From NCBI GenBank assembly GCA_030692055.1, contig JAUYCY010000160.1:1-11571 (forward strand): DNA of 11,571 nucleotides, written 5' to 3'. The translations under genes and the position numbers were made by a program. The DNA is from Candidatus Omnitrophota bacterium. GTDB taxonomy: Bacteria; Omnitrophota; Koll11; Duberdicusellales; 4484-171. The notes beneath the pieces were generated by a model. That model was given only the letters and a program-made list of their open reading frames with translations, made no database searches and had not been told where the DNA came from. Shown here one piece after another: positions 1-5,506 of this stretch (within the stretch, counting starts at the first letter, position 1; every line of letters starts with the position of its first letter).

Positions 1-285
1 TATTTTTTCTTATTTTCTTTAAAAAAATATTTTCTTTGCAATCTAAAGGCTTTTATGTTTAACTATAAGGCATTAAGAGCATAACCGCTTGTATTCTTTA
101 TAAAATACCCTATTGACAAGGGTAGTTTCGCAACAGCGCCACAAGTAACTTTGACTTAACTCTGGATTAAATACTAAATAATCACGTATTAATTTTGAAC
201 CGTATTCCCTGCCTGGCTGGCTCGCCTCGCTGCGAAGCGGGCAGGCAGGCATCTACGAGGTGAGATTAGAGGCGGGCAAGGTACG
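1..285. other. Gene-free left edge, AT-rich with two hairpins
   Basis: No credible gene is seen in these 285 bases. The first 60 bases are strongly A/T-rich. A small hairpin lies at 106-124 (TACCCT / AGGGTA). Bases 126-140 contain a short sequence (TTTCGCAACAGCGCC) whose two halves recur at 802-812 and 911-921, so it looks like a fragment of the repeat described there. The right part is the GC-rich palindrome at 208-249, described separately. An open frame starting at 260 runs antisense to the next gene and has no independent support. Confidence 0.6.
208..249. repeat. GC-rich hairpin repeat just downstream of the first gene
   Basis: The arms CCTGCCTG (208-215) and CAGGCAGG (242-249) are perfectly complementary. 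The interior (GCTGGCTCGCCTCGCTGCG..) is built of short tandem-like GGCTGG/GCCTCGC pieces and contains a further CGCT/AGCG stem. The composition is sharply more GC-rich than the surrounding AT-rich DNA. It lies 37 bp past the stop codon (286-288) of the minus-strand gene, so it would be in its 3' UTR. There is no T-run after the stem, so it is not a standard intrinsic terminator. It resembles a dispersed palindromic repeat of unknown function. Confidence 0.6.
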
Positions 286-780
286 CTATTTTACTTGGGA
301 TTTGATTTCTTCGATCTTTTTAATTATTTGTCGCAGACGAGGCGGGACTGTAGTTACGCTCATGACAATGTCTTTTACGTGGCCATCGATAGTGAATTTT
401 AGCCTTTCGTTATCATCTTCTATAGTTTTCGTACTCACGATATATTCATTTTCTAACTGAAAAACATCTGAATCAATGATGAATTCTTTAAATTCTTTCA
501 GCTGCATTTCCGGCAACTTTCCATTCTTAATAATTGGCTTACCGTCTAATTTATCAAAATAATTATATTCAGATATAATCACATCCCCTTTGTTGGTGAT
601 GATAATCTCGTAGTCCTGGGTGAGGGAGCCTTTTTTGAGCGAATACGACACGTCAACGCTTGTTTGCTCTGCCAATATAAAATGGCTACGCGAAAAAGAA
701 TCTTGTGTAAAAAATAAATTACAGGCCAATATAAAATATAGAAATATGGCTACTTTCCTATAAATTCTTCTCATCTTCAT
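286..780 (-). CDS. Small secreted or lipoprotein-like protein of unknown function
   Basis: I do not recognise a family with certainty. The start is placed at the ATG at 780 (164 aa): the frame stays open further upstream, but that DNA is a hairpin/inverted-repeat element and its translation is not protein-like, whereas the sequence from 780 begins with a basic stretch (MKMRRIYRK) and a hydrophobic run typical of an export signal. Cys20 in FILAC could be a weak lipobox (Ile-Leu-Ala-Cys), but a cleaved signal peptide near residue 38 is also possible. The exported part (about 40-164) reads as one small alpha/beta domain: an EIIITNKGDVIIS strand pair, a LKEFKEFIID helix, a strand region with ENEYIVSTKT and KFTIDGHVKDIV, then PPRLRQIIKKIEEI. 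This pattern loosely resembles small periplasmic domains that carry an x-x-DG-x-V strand. No clear Shine-Dalgarno site precedes it. The nearest gene is over 560 bp upstream, so it is probably monocistronic. Confidence 0.72.
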   Translation of the reverse strand: MKMRRIYRKVAIFLYFILACNLFFTQDSFSRSHFILAEQTSVDVSYSLKKGSLTQDYEIIITNKGDVIISEYNYFDKLDGKPIIKNGKLPEMQLKEFKEFIIDSDVFQLENEYIVSTKTIEDDNERLKFTIDGHVKDIVMSVTTVPPRLRQIIKKIEEIKSQVK

Positions 781-785
781 ATCTT

Positions 786-921
786 GGCGCTGGTGCATTA
801 TGCAACAGCGCCTGATTACAATGATTACTAAAAGATTCCAATGATTGAAAACATTAACAATCTTAATCACTGTAATCAAGTTTTAATCGCTGAAATCAAG
901 GGCTGTTGCGTTTCGCAACAG
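786..921. repeat. Composite inverted-repeat element (three nested palindromes)
   Basis: Three palindromes lie end to end. (1) 786-812: GGCGCTG / CAGCGCC with an inner TGCA..TGCA stem. (2) 813-827 (TGATTACAATGATTA) and 864-878 (TAATCACTGTAATCA), complementary at 14 of 15 positions, with inner pairs AGATT/AATCT and AATG/CATT, so the whole 66 bp could fold. (3) 903-921: CTGTTGCG ttt CGCAACAG, perfect. The GCAACAG sequence of parts 1 and 3 also occurs at 130-136. The element covers the 5' leader of the gene that starts at 780, so transcripts from further upstream would carry it. No open frame or transposase is present. It looks like a non-autonomous palindromic repeat. Confidence 0.65.
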
Positions 922-1348
922 TCCCATCTTTATACATCCTTGTCTAATATTTTAGCCGACTATCTGTAGCTGTCAAGCAACTTCGCTTTGGCGTAGGCAG
1001 AGTTTAAAATCTATTATTCGAAATTCCCTGTCGTATCTTAAAGGAACTAAACGCCCTTGTTGATAGATAGATAACCTTTCTACTTGTGCCCGTTAGGGTA
1101 TGCTTTCCTATACGGCAAGAAAGTTCGCTTGCCAACGAAGTTGGCAAGTTCACAACTTCGAACTTCCTTGCGGTAGTCCAGCAGGACACCCTGTTGGGTA
1201 GCTACGAAACAGGGGCAACCTTTCGTTGGTACAGCAAAAACCTTTTTATCCATGGGGATAGACCTTCCTAATACCTTTAAAGGAAGGGTTTTATACTTTC
1301 CTATACCGCAAGAAATTCATACATAGAAAAAGCTGCTATAGAAAATTA
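922..1348. other. Gene-free 430-bp spacer filled with hairpin repeats
   Basis: There is no supported gene. The short open frames on both strands here run through palindromes and have no protein character. Contents: a long imperfect inverted repeat at 1111-1175; a hairpin at 1189-1214 (CCCTGTT / AACAGGG); a direct repeat of about 24 bp (1099-1122 and 1292-1315); and a CCTTCCT / AGGAAGG stem (1263-1269 / 1281-1287) with CCTTTAAAGG inside. The last stem is followed on the plus strand by GTTTTAT, a weak terminator-like context, but no plus-strand gene precedes it. The minus-strand PurF-like gene ends at 1349, so this would be its 3' flank. Confidence 0.6.
1099..1175. repeat. Long imperfect inverted repeat with perfect inner stem
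   Basis: The inner stem is CTTGCCAA (1128-1135) / TTGGCAAG (1141-1148) with a CGAAG loop. Outside it AAGTTCG (1121-1127) pairs with CGAACTT (1159-1165), then GCAAG (1115-1119) with CTTGC (1167-1171), and TAC (1111-1113) with GTA (1173-1175). The left shoulder, 1099-1122, recurs as a direct repeat at 1292-1315 with 22 of 24 bases identical (seen as CTTTCCTATAC[G/C]GCAAGAAA in both). No coding frame explains this. The fold would form on either strand. Confidence 0.6.
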
Positions 1349-2746
1349 TTATCGGATAGCATTTCCCGTCCAACAATACAGACATAAATCTTTCTTTGGT
1401 AACCCTATGGCTGTAATCATATCGGAAAGTTTCTGATATTTGAGAGAAGTGACATTTAAATCTTTTTCTATCCAGGAAACCATTTCCTTATAATTTCTAC
1501 CGTCTTCGTCTAGGTATTTTGACACATCGGCTATATCCTTCTTCTCGATAGCTTTAATAGCCTTTCTGCTGGCAAGTTCGTGGATGCTCCGTGTAGAATA
1601 ATTGAATTTACATGGAAACATAAGTGGTGGACAAGCAATTCTTAGATGTATTTCCTTGGCGCCGTTTTCCCTTAATTTATGAATAGTAAAATTTTTAAGC
1701 TGCGTTCCTCTTACAATTGAATCATCACAAAACACCATGCTTTTACCCTCAATCACATCCTTAATCGCAACCAGCTTCATTTTAGCGATTAAGTCACGCC
1801 TTGCCTGCGAAGGTGGTGTATAACTCCTATCATAGCCCGGCGTATATTTTACTAAGGGCCGGCGGAAGGGTACTTTTGCCTGCATCGCGTAACCAATCGC
1901 ATGGGTAGTACCTGAATCTGGAATACCGGCAACTAAATCTATTTTTGCTTTATCGCCCTTTGCCAAAAATCTACCACAGCGCTCCCTTACCACTTCTACA
2001 TTGATACCTTCATAGATCGAAGCAGGAAAGCCGGTATAAATCCACAAGAATGAGCATATCTGTTTTTCCTTTTTGGCTGTATTCTGAGGTTTCATACCAC
2101 TTAAGTTAATAAAACTAATTTCTCCCGGTAAAAGAAACTTTTTAATTTTAAATCCAAGGTTTAAAAACGCGGTTGTTTCAGTAGTTATAGCAAAACCGCC
2201 TTGGCGTTCCCCTATAACTAACGGGGTATAACCAAGCCTATCCCGCGCCGCCCATATCCCGTCTTTAGTTAAAATTAAAAGTGTGCAGGAGCCAACAATT
2301 TTAGAAAACATGTATTCAATACCCTCTGTGATGGTTTTACCTTTGTTGATTAATTTTGCGACTAACTCTGTCGTGTTGATGTGGCCGTCAAAAGAATCGC
2401 TAAATGATTCTCCGTCACGCAACATCTCTTTCGCTAGCTCCTCAGCGTTATCAATAAAACCATTAGTACAAATTGCAAATTGTCCGAATTTCGAATTGAT
2501 GTAAATTGGTTGGGGATATAGGGCGCTGATTACGCCTATGCCGAGATTACCCTTAAAACCGCCGAGCTCTGAGAAGAATTTCGATTTAAACTGGCTTCCG
2601 TTTATATCGTGAATTTTTTTGTTGAAAGATTTATCGTATGTGGCTAATCCTGCGAACTGTGTACCGAGATGGGAATGGTAATCAGTTCCATAGAATAAAG
2701 TATCCACGCAATCTTTCTTTGAAACCACGCCAAAAATACCGCTCAT
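1349..2746 (-). CDS. PurF-like amidophosphoribosyltransferase paralogue lacking the N-terminal catalytic Cys
   Basis: 465 aa, the usual length of glutamine phosphoribosylpyrophosphate amidotransferase, which makes phosphoribosylamine from PRPP and glutamine in purine synthesis. Residues 1-210 match the class II (Ntn) glutaminase domain, including CTNGFIDNAEEL (93-104) and AARDRLGYTPLVIG. Residues 230-465 match the phosphoribosyltransferase half: GIPDSGTTHAIGYA (274-287), YTPPSQ, and the PRPP loop VFCDDSIVRGTQ (338-349). Four Cys at 231, 379, 455 and 458 fit the 4Fe-4S ligand positions of Bacillus-type PurF. The oddity is the start: MSGIFG instead of MCGI, so the nucleophile Cys is Ser (codon AGC at 2741-2743). 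Start choice is firm: AAAGGGGG lies about 6 bases upstream. I recall a PurF-related subfamily starting M[GS]G[FI]FG that also lacks this Cys, so it may use ammonia or a different donor. No other purine genes are nearby. Confidence 0.9.
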   Translation of the reverse strand: MSGIFGVVSKKDCVDTLFYGTDYHSHLGTQFAGLATYDKSFNKKIHDINGSQFKSKFFSELGGFKGNLGIGVISALYPQPIYINSKFGQFAICTNGFIDNAEELAKEMLRDGESFSDSFDGHINTTELVAKLINKGKTITEGIEYMFSKIVGSCTLLILTKDGIWAARDRLGYTPLVIGERQGGFAITTETTAFLNLGFKIKKFLLPGEISFINLSGMKPQNTAKKEKQICSFLWIYTGFPASIYEGINVEVVRERCGRFLAKGDKAKIDLVAGIPDSGTTHAIGYAMQAKVPFRRPLVKYTPGYDRSYTPPSQARRDLIAKMKLVAIKDVIEGKSMVFCDDSIVRGTQLKNFTIHKLRENGAKEIHLRIACPPLMFPCKFNYSTRSIHELASRKAIKAIEKKDIADVSKYLDEDGRNYKEMVSWIEKDLNVTSLKYQKLSDMITAIGLPKKDLCLYCWTGNAIR

Positions 2747-2816
2747 ATATGCCCCCTTTAAATATATATTGTGTTTATATTTCGCTTTTTGTCGTAGATA
2801 GAACGCACAGGAAGGT

Positions 2817-2844
2817 ATTTTAAGCTTTATAATCTTTACGTCAA
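2817..2844 (-). promoter_or_regulatory. Probable sigma-70 promoter of the PurF-like gene
   Basis: On the minus strand TTGACG (2839-2844) and TAAAAT (2817-2822) are separated by 16 bp, each matching 5 of 6 consensus bases. Transcription would start near 2810, giving a leader of roughly 64 nt before the ATG at 2746. No riboswitch-like fold was recognised in that leader, which is AT-rich apart from the Shine-Dalgarno region. Confidence 0.55.
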
Positions 2845-2903
2845 GTAATTTATGGGTTGTGTATATAAAAGATAAGTTTTCAAGGGCTCCCTTTGAAATT
2901 TCT

Positions 2904-2954
2904 CGGGCTAAAACCCGTGGATTTCTACGCGGCGACTAAACGTACGAGGTACGT
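2904..2954. repeat. Two small hairpins downstream of the hydrolase gene
   Basis: CGGG (2904-2907) / CCCG (2914-2917) around CTAAAA, and a perfect ACGTAC gag GTACGT (2940-2954). They lie 25-75 bp past the stop of the minus-strand hydrolase gene and upstream of the PurF-like promoter. The hydrolase stop is followed directly by a T-run rather than the T-run following a stem, so these are not convincing intrinsic terminators. Confidence 0.4.
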
Positions 2955-2978
2955 AGTTTCTATAATGCGACAAAAAAA

Positions 2979-3755
2979 TTATTTTTCGACTGCATCTTCT
3001 AGGGTATGACTAAACCAATCCTTTATTTCTTTGATAAATTCGCCTGACGAACTCTTCATCAAATATTCCGCATGAGGGCCGTCTTTAATCATGACGAGTT
3101 TCTTTCTTGAAGTTGTCTTTTCGTAAAGAGCTTTTGAATGCCAAGGTTTAACCACCCAGTCTTTTTCTCCATGGATATAAAGTATCGGAATTTTTATTTT
3201 GCCGACGTTATCAATAGGCTTATCTTTTTCAAGCCAAAATGCCCCCGGCCTAAAGCCTCTACCGGTTCTTCCTTCCTTTGTAAGTAAAGTATAGGCCAAA
3301 TCGCCATTCCAATCTAATTTCCAGAATTGATAATCTATTTTACTAATATCAGAAGGCACACTAACACAAACCAAAGAATCAACGCCTTCTCTTTTTGATA
3401 AAACATTTATACTAGTACTACCACCCATAGAAAAAGCGATTAGCCCTGTTTTTTTATACTTACTTTTAAGATAATCTAAAACCGCGTTTAAATCGTTGGA
3501 TTCCTTACTCGTCCAGGTAAATAACCCTTTGCTTTTACCATGGCCCCTAAAATCAAACATAAAAATATCGTATTCTGTAAGTAGACTTTTAGCTAGATTT
3601 TCCAGCATTACGGCGTCTTTACTGTTATAAAACCCGTGTGCGACAACGACTACCTTGTCATGATGATTTTTGTAGTGAAGGTAATTGATGTAGCAATCAT
3701 CCGAAGTTAATAATGTGCCTTGCGATAACATTGTTACCAACATCAAATAAAACAT
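2979..3755 (-). CDS. Alpha/beta hydrolase (serine hydrolase, Hydrolase_4-like)
   Basis: 258 aa with the full alpha/beta hydrolase core. The oxyanion-hole segment VVVVAHGFYNSKD is at 35-47, the FDFRGHGKS loop at 67-75, and the nucleophile elbow AFSMGGS at 107-113 with Ser109. The acid is Asp199 in IHGEKDWVV and the base is His228 in DGPHAEYL. This points to an esterase, lipase or peptidase-type hydrolase; the substrate cannot be read from sequence. A lid-like insertion (about 140-180) contains FWKLDWNGDLAYTLL. The protein looks complete though compact at the N-terminus, where MFYLMLVTML is hydrophobic but too short to be a clear signal peptide. The start at 3755 has no Shine-Dalgarno site close by (GAAGAA is about 15 nt away), but TAAAAT ends exactly 8 bases before the ATG, fitting a leaderless mRNA. 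It has no operon partner. Confidence 0.88.
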   Translation of the reverse strand: MFYLMLVTMLSQGTLLTSDDCYINYLHYKNHHDKVVVVAHGFYNSKDAVMLENLAKSLLTEYDIFMFDFRGHGKSKGLFTWTSKESNDLNAVLDYLKSKYKKTGLIAFSMGGSTSINVLSKREGVDSLVCVSVPSDISKIDYQFWKLDWNGDLAYTLLTKEGRTGRGFRPGAFWLEKDKPIDNVGKIKIPILYIHGEKDWVVKPWHSKALYEKTTSRKKLVMIKDGPHAEYLMKSSSGEFIKEIKDWFSHTLEDAVEK

Positions 3756-3763
3756 TGTATCAT

Positions 3764-3769
3764 ATTTTA
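3764..3769 (-). promoter_or_regulatory. Possible -10 element for a leaderless hydrolase mRNA
   Basis: TAAAAT on the minus strand, then 8 bases, then the ATG at 3755. The same spacing and the same hexamer precede the zinc-ribbon gene. No good -35 is seen at 16-18 bp; TAGACT lies 19 bp upstream of the hexamer. The call rests on the repeated geometry and the absence of a Shine-Dalgarno site. Confidence 0.35.
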
Positions 3770-3851
3770 TTTCTTCATATCTACCATCAGTCTATCGGCT
3801 AACTCTCTAATCCATAATGTTAACAGGAAATGAACAAATATTCTTGTAATG

Positions 3852-4066
3852 TTTATACATTCACGGCGCTTCCCGATGATGTCGGGATTTCGCTTAATAT
3901 CGCATTAAGGTGCTCAAAAATCCGCGGCATTCATGCCACGGATTATATGGTGCGCCGCTTGGTGTTAGCCATGCTGAAACCTCGGGCTTTGGTTAGACTA
4001 TGCTCACCATTCCTTCGAACCATCCTGAGCATGGTCGAAGGATTAGCCCGAGGAACTATGGAAGGC
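3852..4066 (-). repeat. Modular 3'-end repeat, copy 1
   Basis: This matches 5507-5690 in inverted orientation through three blocks. Block A is 3852-3920 (68 of 69 identical), block B 3940-3970 (30 of 31) and block C 4047-4066 (18 of 20). Between A and B is a 19-bp cassette forming the terminator hairpin at 3919-3944. Between B and C is a 76-bp cassette with arms CCTCGGGCT (3980-3988) and AGCCCGAGG (4045-4053) enclosing a TTCGAC/CTCA module (3991-4042). Block A itself contains CCCGA / TCGGG and CTTAAT / ATTAAG stems. Block C starts 9 bp past the stop of the zinc-ribbon gene. An open frame at 3830-4108 on the plus strand is only a read-through of these palindromes. Confidence 0.85.
3916..3944 (-). 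terminator. Intrinsic terminator for the zinc-ribbon gene, carried by repeat copy 1
   Basis: On the minus strand AATCCGTGGCAT (3944-3933) pairs with ATGCCGCGGATT (3930-3919), 12 positions with one G-T pair, and is followed by a T5 run. It lies about 130 bp past the stop codon at 4076-4078. The stem sequence is unlike that of the equivalent position in repeat copy 2, while the DNA on both sides is almost identical. Confidence 0.7.
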
Positions 4067-4075
4067 TTCATTATA

Positions 4076-4270
4076 TTAGTAATGCAAGGGCTTATTTTTA
4101 TTAGATGACGATACCTTCTTGTCACCTAAACTCTCCCCGCAATTCTGGCAGATATATTCGTAGAGATCGCCGTCAGGTAAGGCCAAAAGAATCCTTTCTA
4201 CGACCGGCGCAGAAGCTTGGCAATTAGGACAATAAAGGTGGGTTGCGGAAAAGTCTTTATATTGCTCCAT
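4076..4270 (-). CDS. Small zinc-ribbon protein
   Basis: 64 aa, with two Cys pairs: CPNC (Cys14, Cys17) and CQNC (Cys41, Cys44). These form a four-cysteine zinc ribbon separated by 23 residues containing ERILLALPDGDLYEY, as in short cytosolic rubredoxin/zinc-ribbon knuckle proteins. The C-terminal tail (KKVSSSNKNKPLHY) is polar and probably disordered. There is no signal peptide or membrane segment. Cys spacing and composition support a real gene despite its length. No Shine-Dalgarno site precedes the ATG; TAAAAT ends 8 bases before it, so the mRNA is probably leaderless. It is transcribed divergently from the methyltransferase gene, 87 bp away, which may mean shared regulation. Its partner and role are unknown; RNA or ribosome association would fit the neighbour but is only inference. 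Confidence 0.78.
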   Translation of the reverse strand: MEQYKDFSATHLYCPNCQASAPVVERILLALPDGDLYEYICQNCGESLGDKKVSSSNKNKPLHY

Positions 4271-4278
4271 TAGATACT

Positions 4279-4306
4279 ATTTTAGCAAATATAAAAACAA
4301 AAGCAA
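4279..4306 (-). promoter_or_regulatory. Promoter of the zinc-ribbon gene (leaderless)
   Basis: The minus-strand -10 TAAAAT (4279-4284) ends 8 bases before the ATG at 4270. A weak -35, TTGCTT (4301-4306), sits 16 bp upstream. It is nearly back to back with the methyltransferase promoter at 4322-4350. A transcript starting 7-8 bases after the -10 would begin at or one or two bases before the start codon. Confidence 0.5.
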
Positions 4307-4321
4307 TGAAACACACACATT

Positions 4322-4350
4322 TTGACAGAGCCGATTCTGGTGAGTATAAT
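4322..4350 (+). promoter_or_regulatory. Perfect consensus sigma-70 promoter, leaderless methyltransferase mRNA
   Basis: TTGACA (4322-4327), exactly 17 bp, TATAAT (4345-4350): a full 12 of 12 match at ideal spacing. Only 7 bases separate the -10 from the ATG at 4358, so transcription would start at or within a base of the start codon. This excludes the in-frame TTG at 4322, which is part of the -35 box, as the start of translation. Confidence 0.82.
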
Positions 4351-4357
4351 AGCCGCT

Positions 4358-5506
4358 ATGGATAAACATACAATACTTATCAGCACGCCGCCACAGCTTT
4401 TGCCATATCTAAAAACTGAGCTTACCTCATTAGGTTTTAATAACCTCTCCTCTAATGCTGCGGGCGTAACTCTTACGGCTACCACACAAGACATAATGTA
4501 TTTAAACCTACATCTGCGCTGCGCGCACCACGTTTATTCGCTAGTTAAAGAATTTAAATGCCGAGGCCCTGATGAATTATATAAAGAAATTTATGAAATA
4601 ACTTGGGAAGATTTTATTGCTGAAGATGGCTATGTAAGCGTGTTTTCAAATACTAAAACCCCCTCAATAAAAGACTCTCGCTTCGCCAACCTAAAATGTA
4701 AAGATGCCGTCGTTGACCGTTTAATGAAAATTAAAGGCAGGCGTCCAGACTCCGGTCCTGATAGAGATAAAACGGTAATCTATCTCTACTGGAAAGACGA
4801 TTACTGCTATGTTTATCTGGATACCTCGGGAGAAACGCTTGCGCGCAGAAACTATCGTAAAATCCCCTATAAAGCTCCAATGCAAGAGACACTGGCAGCA
4901 GCAGTTATTATGGCAACAGGTTATGCCGGAAATACGCCCTTTATAAATCCTATGTGCGGAAGCGGAACATTGGCAATTGAGGCAACATTAATAGCGCTGA
5001 ATCGCGCACCCGGGCTTACGCGGGATAACTTCGGATTTATGCACATAAAAGGTTTTGATAAAACTAAATGGGAAAATTTGCGTAAAGATGCTCTTAGCAA
5101 AAGCAAAAAATCGCTAAAGCTTCCGGTTATTGTTACCGATATCGACAACAATGCGATTGAAGCTGCAAAGAAAAATGCAAACGCGGCAGGATTAGGCCAA
5201 TTCATTGAGTTTAAAGTTTGCGATTTTACCGATACACCCATGCCAAAAGAAAAAGGAATCGTTGTTATAAATCCTGAATACGGCGAACGCTTAGGCGTAG
5301 CCTCACAGCTGCAAGAAACTTATAAAAAAATAGGAGATTTTTTTAAACAGAAATGTATTGGTTATACAGCCTATATTTTTACTGGTAATCTATCGTTAGC
5401 CAAAAAGGTAGGGTTGAGAGCCAGCCAACGTTTACAATTTTTTAACGCAGCTATTGAGTGTCGCCTATTGAGGTATGAGATTTACGAAGGGACAAGAAAA
5501 AAATAA
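4358..5506 (+). CDS. THUMP-domain class I SAM-dependent rRNA methyltransferase (RlmL/YpsC family)
   Basis: 382 aa from the ATG at 4358. The frame extends upstream to a TTG at 4322, but that lies in the promoter. The N-terminal ferredoxin-like plus THUMP region covers about 1-160, with NLKCKDAVVDRLMKIKGRRP (111-130) as the recognisable THUMP end. The Rossmann methyltransferase half has SAM motif I NPMCGSGTLAIEA (197-209), the acidic residue in TDIDNNAI (Asp261), VCDF (Asp289), and catalytic motif IV NPEYGER (305-311). Family members methylate N2 of a 23S rRNA guanosine (G2445 for E. coli RlmL, whose RlmK half is absent here). Length equals the stand-alone YpsC-type enzymes. Motif IV has Glu where NPPYGER is commoner; motif I has INPMCGSG where D-PMCGSG is usual. 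No Shine-Dalgarno site is present. The stop codon is immediately followed by repeat copy 2. Confidence 0.9.
   Translation: MDKHTILISTPPQLLPYLKTELTSLGFNNLSSNAAGVTLTATTQDIMYLNLHLRCAHHVYSLVKEFKCRGPDELYKEIYEITWEDFIAEDGYVSVFSNTKTPSIKDSRFANLKCKDAVVDRLMKIKGRRPDSGPDRDKTVIYLYWKDDYCYVYLDTSGETLARRNYRKIPYKAPMQETLAAAVIMATGYAGNTPFINPMCGSGTLAIEATLIALNRAPGLTRDNFGFMHIKGFDKTKWENLRKDALSKSKKSLKLPVIVTDIDNNAIEAAKKNANAAGLGQFIEFKVCDFTDTPMPKEKGIVVINPEYGERLGVASQLQETYKKIGDFFKQKCIGYTAYIFTGNLSLAKKVGLRASQRLQFFNAAIECRLLRYEIYEGTRKK

Noticed and set aside
113..180. Plus-strand promoter from TTGACA at 113 or TTGACT at 152
   Set aside because: No convincing -10 lies at 16-18 bp and no plus-strand gene follows.
781..879. N-terminal 33-residue extension of the first gene
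   Set aside because: It is encoded entirely within palindromic repeat DNA; the signal-like sequence begins at the ATG at 780.
1004..1271. Two 61-codon open frames on opposite strands
   Set aside because: Both run through the long inverted repeat, have no ribosome-binding site and give no protein-like sequence; the palindromes explain the open frames.
3830..4125. Open frames on both strands upstream of and overlapping the zinc-ribbon gene
   Set aside because: They translate repeat copy 1; the matching DNA in copy 2 lacks an equivalent frame, so they are not conserved genes.
4322..4357. TTG-initiated extension of the methyltransferase
   Set aside because: The TTG is the first half of the perfect -35 box and the extra residues would be encoded by the promoter itself.
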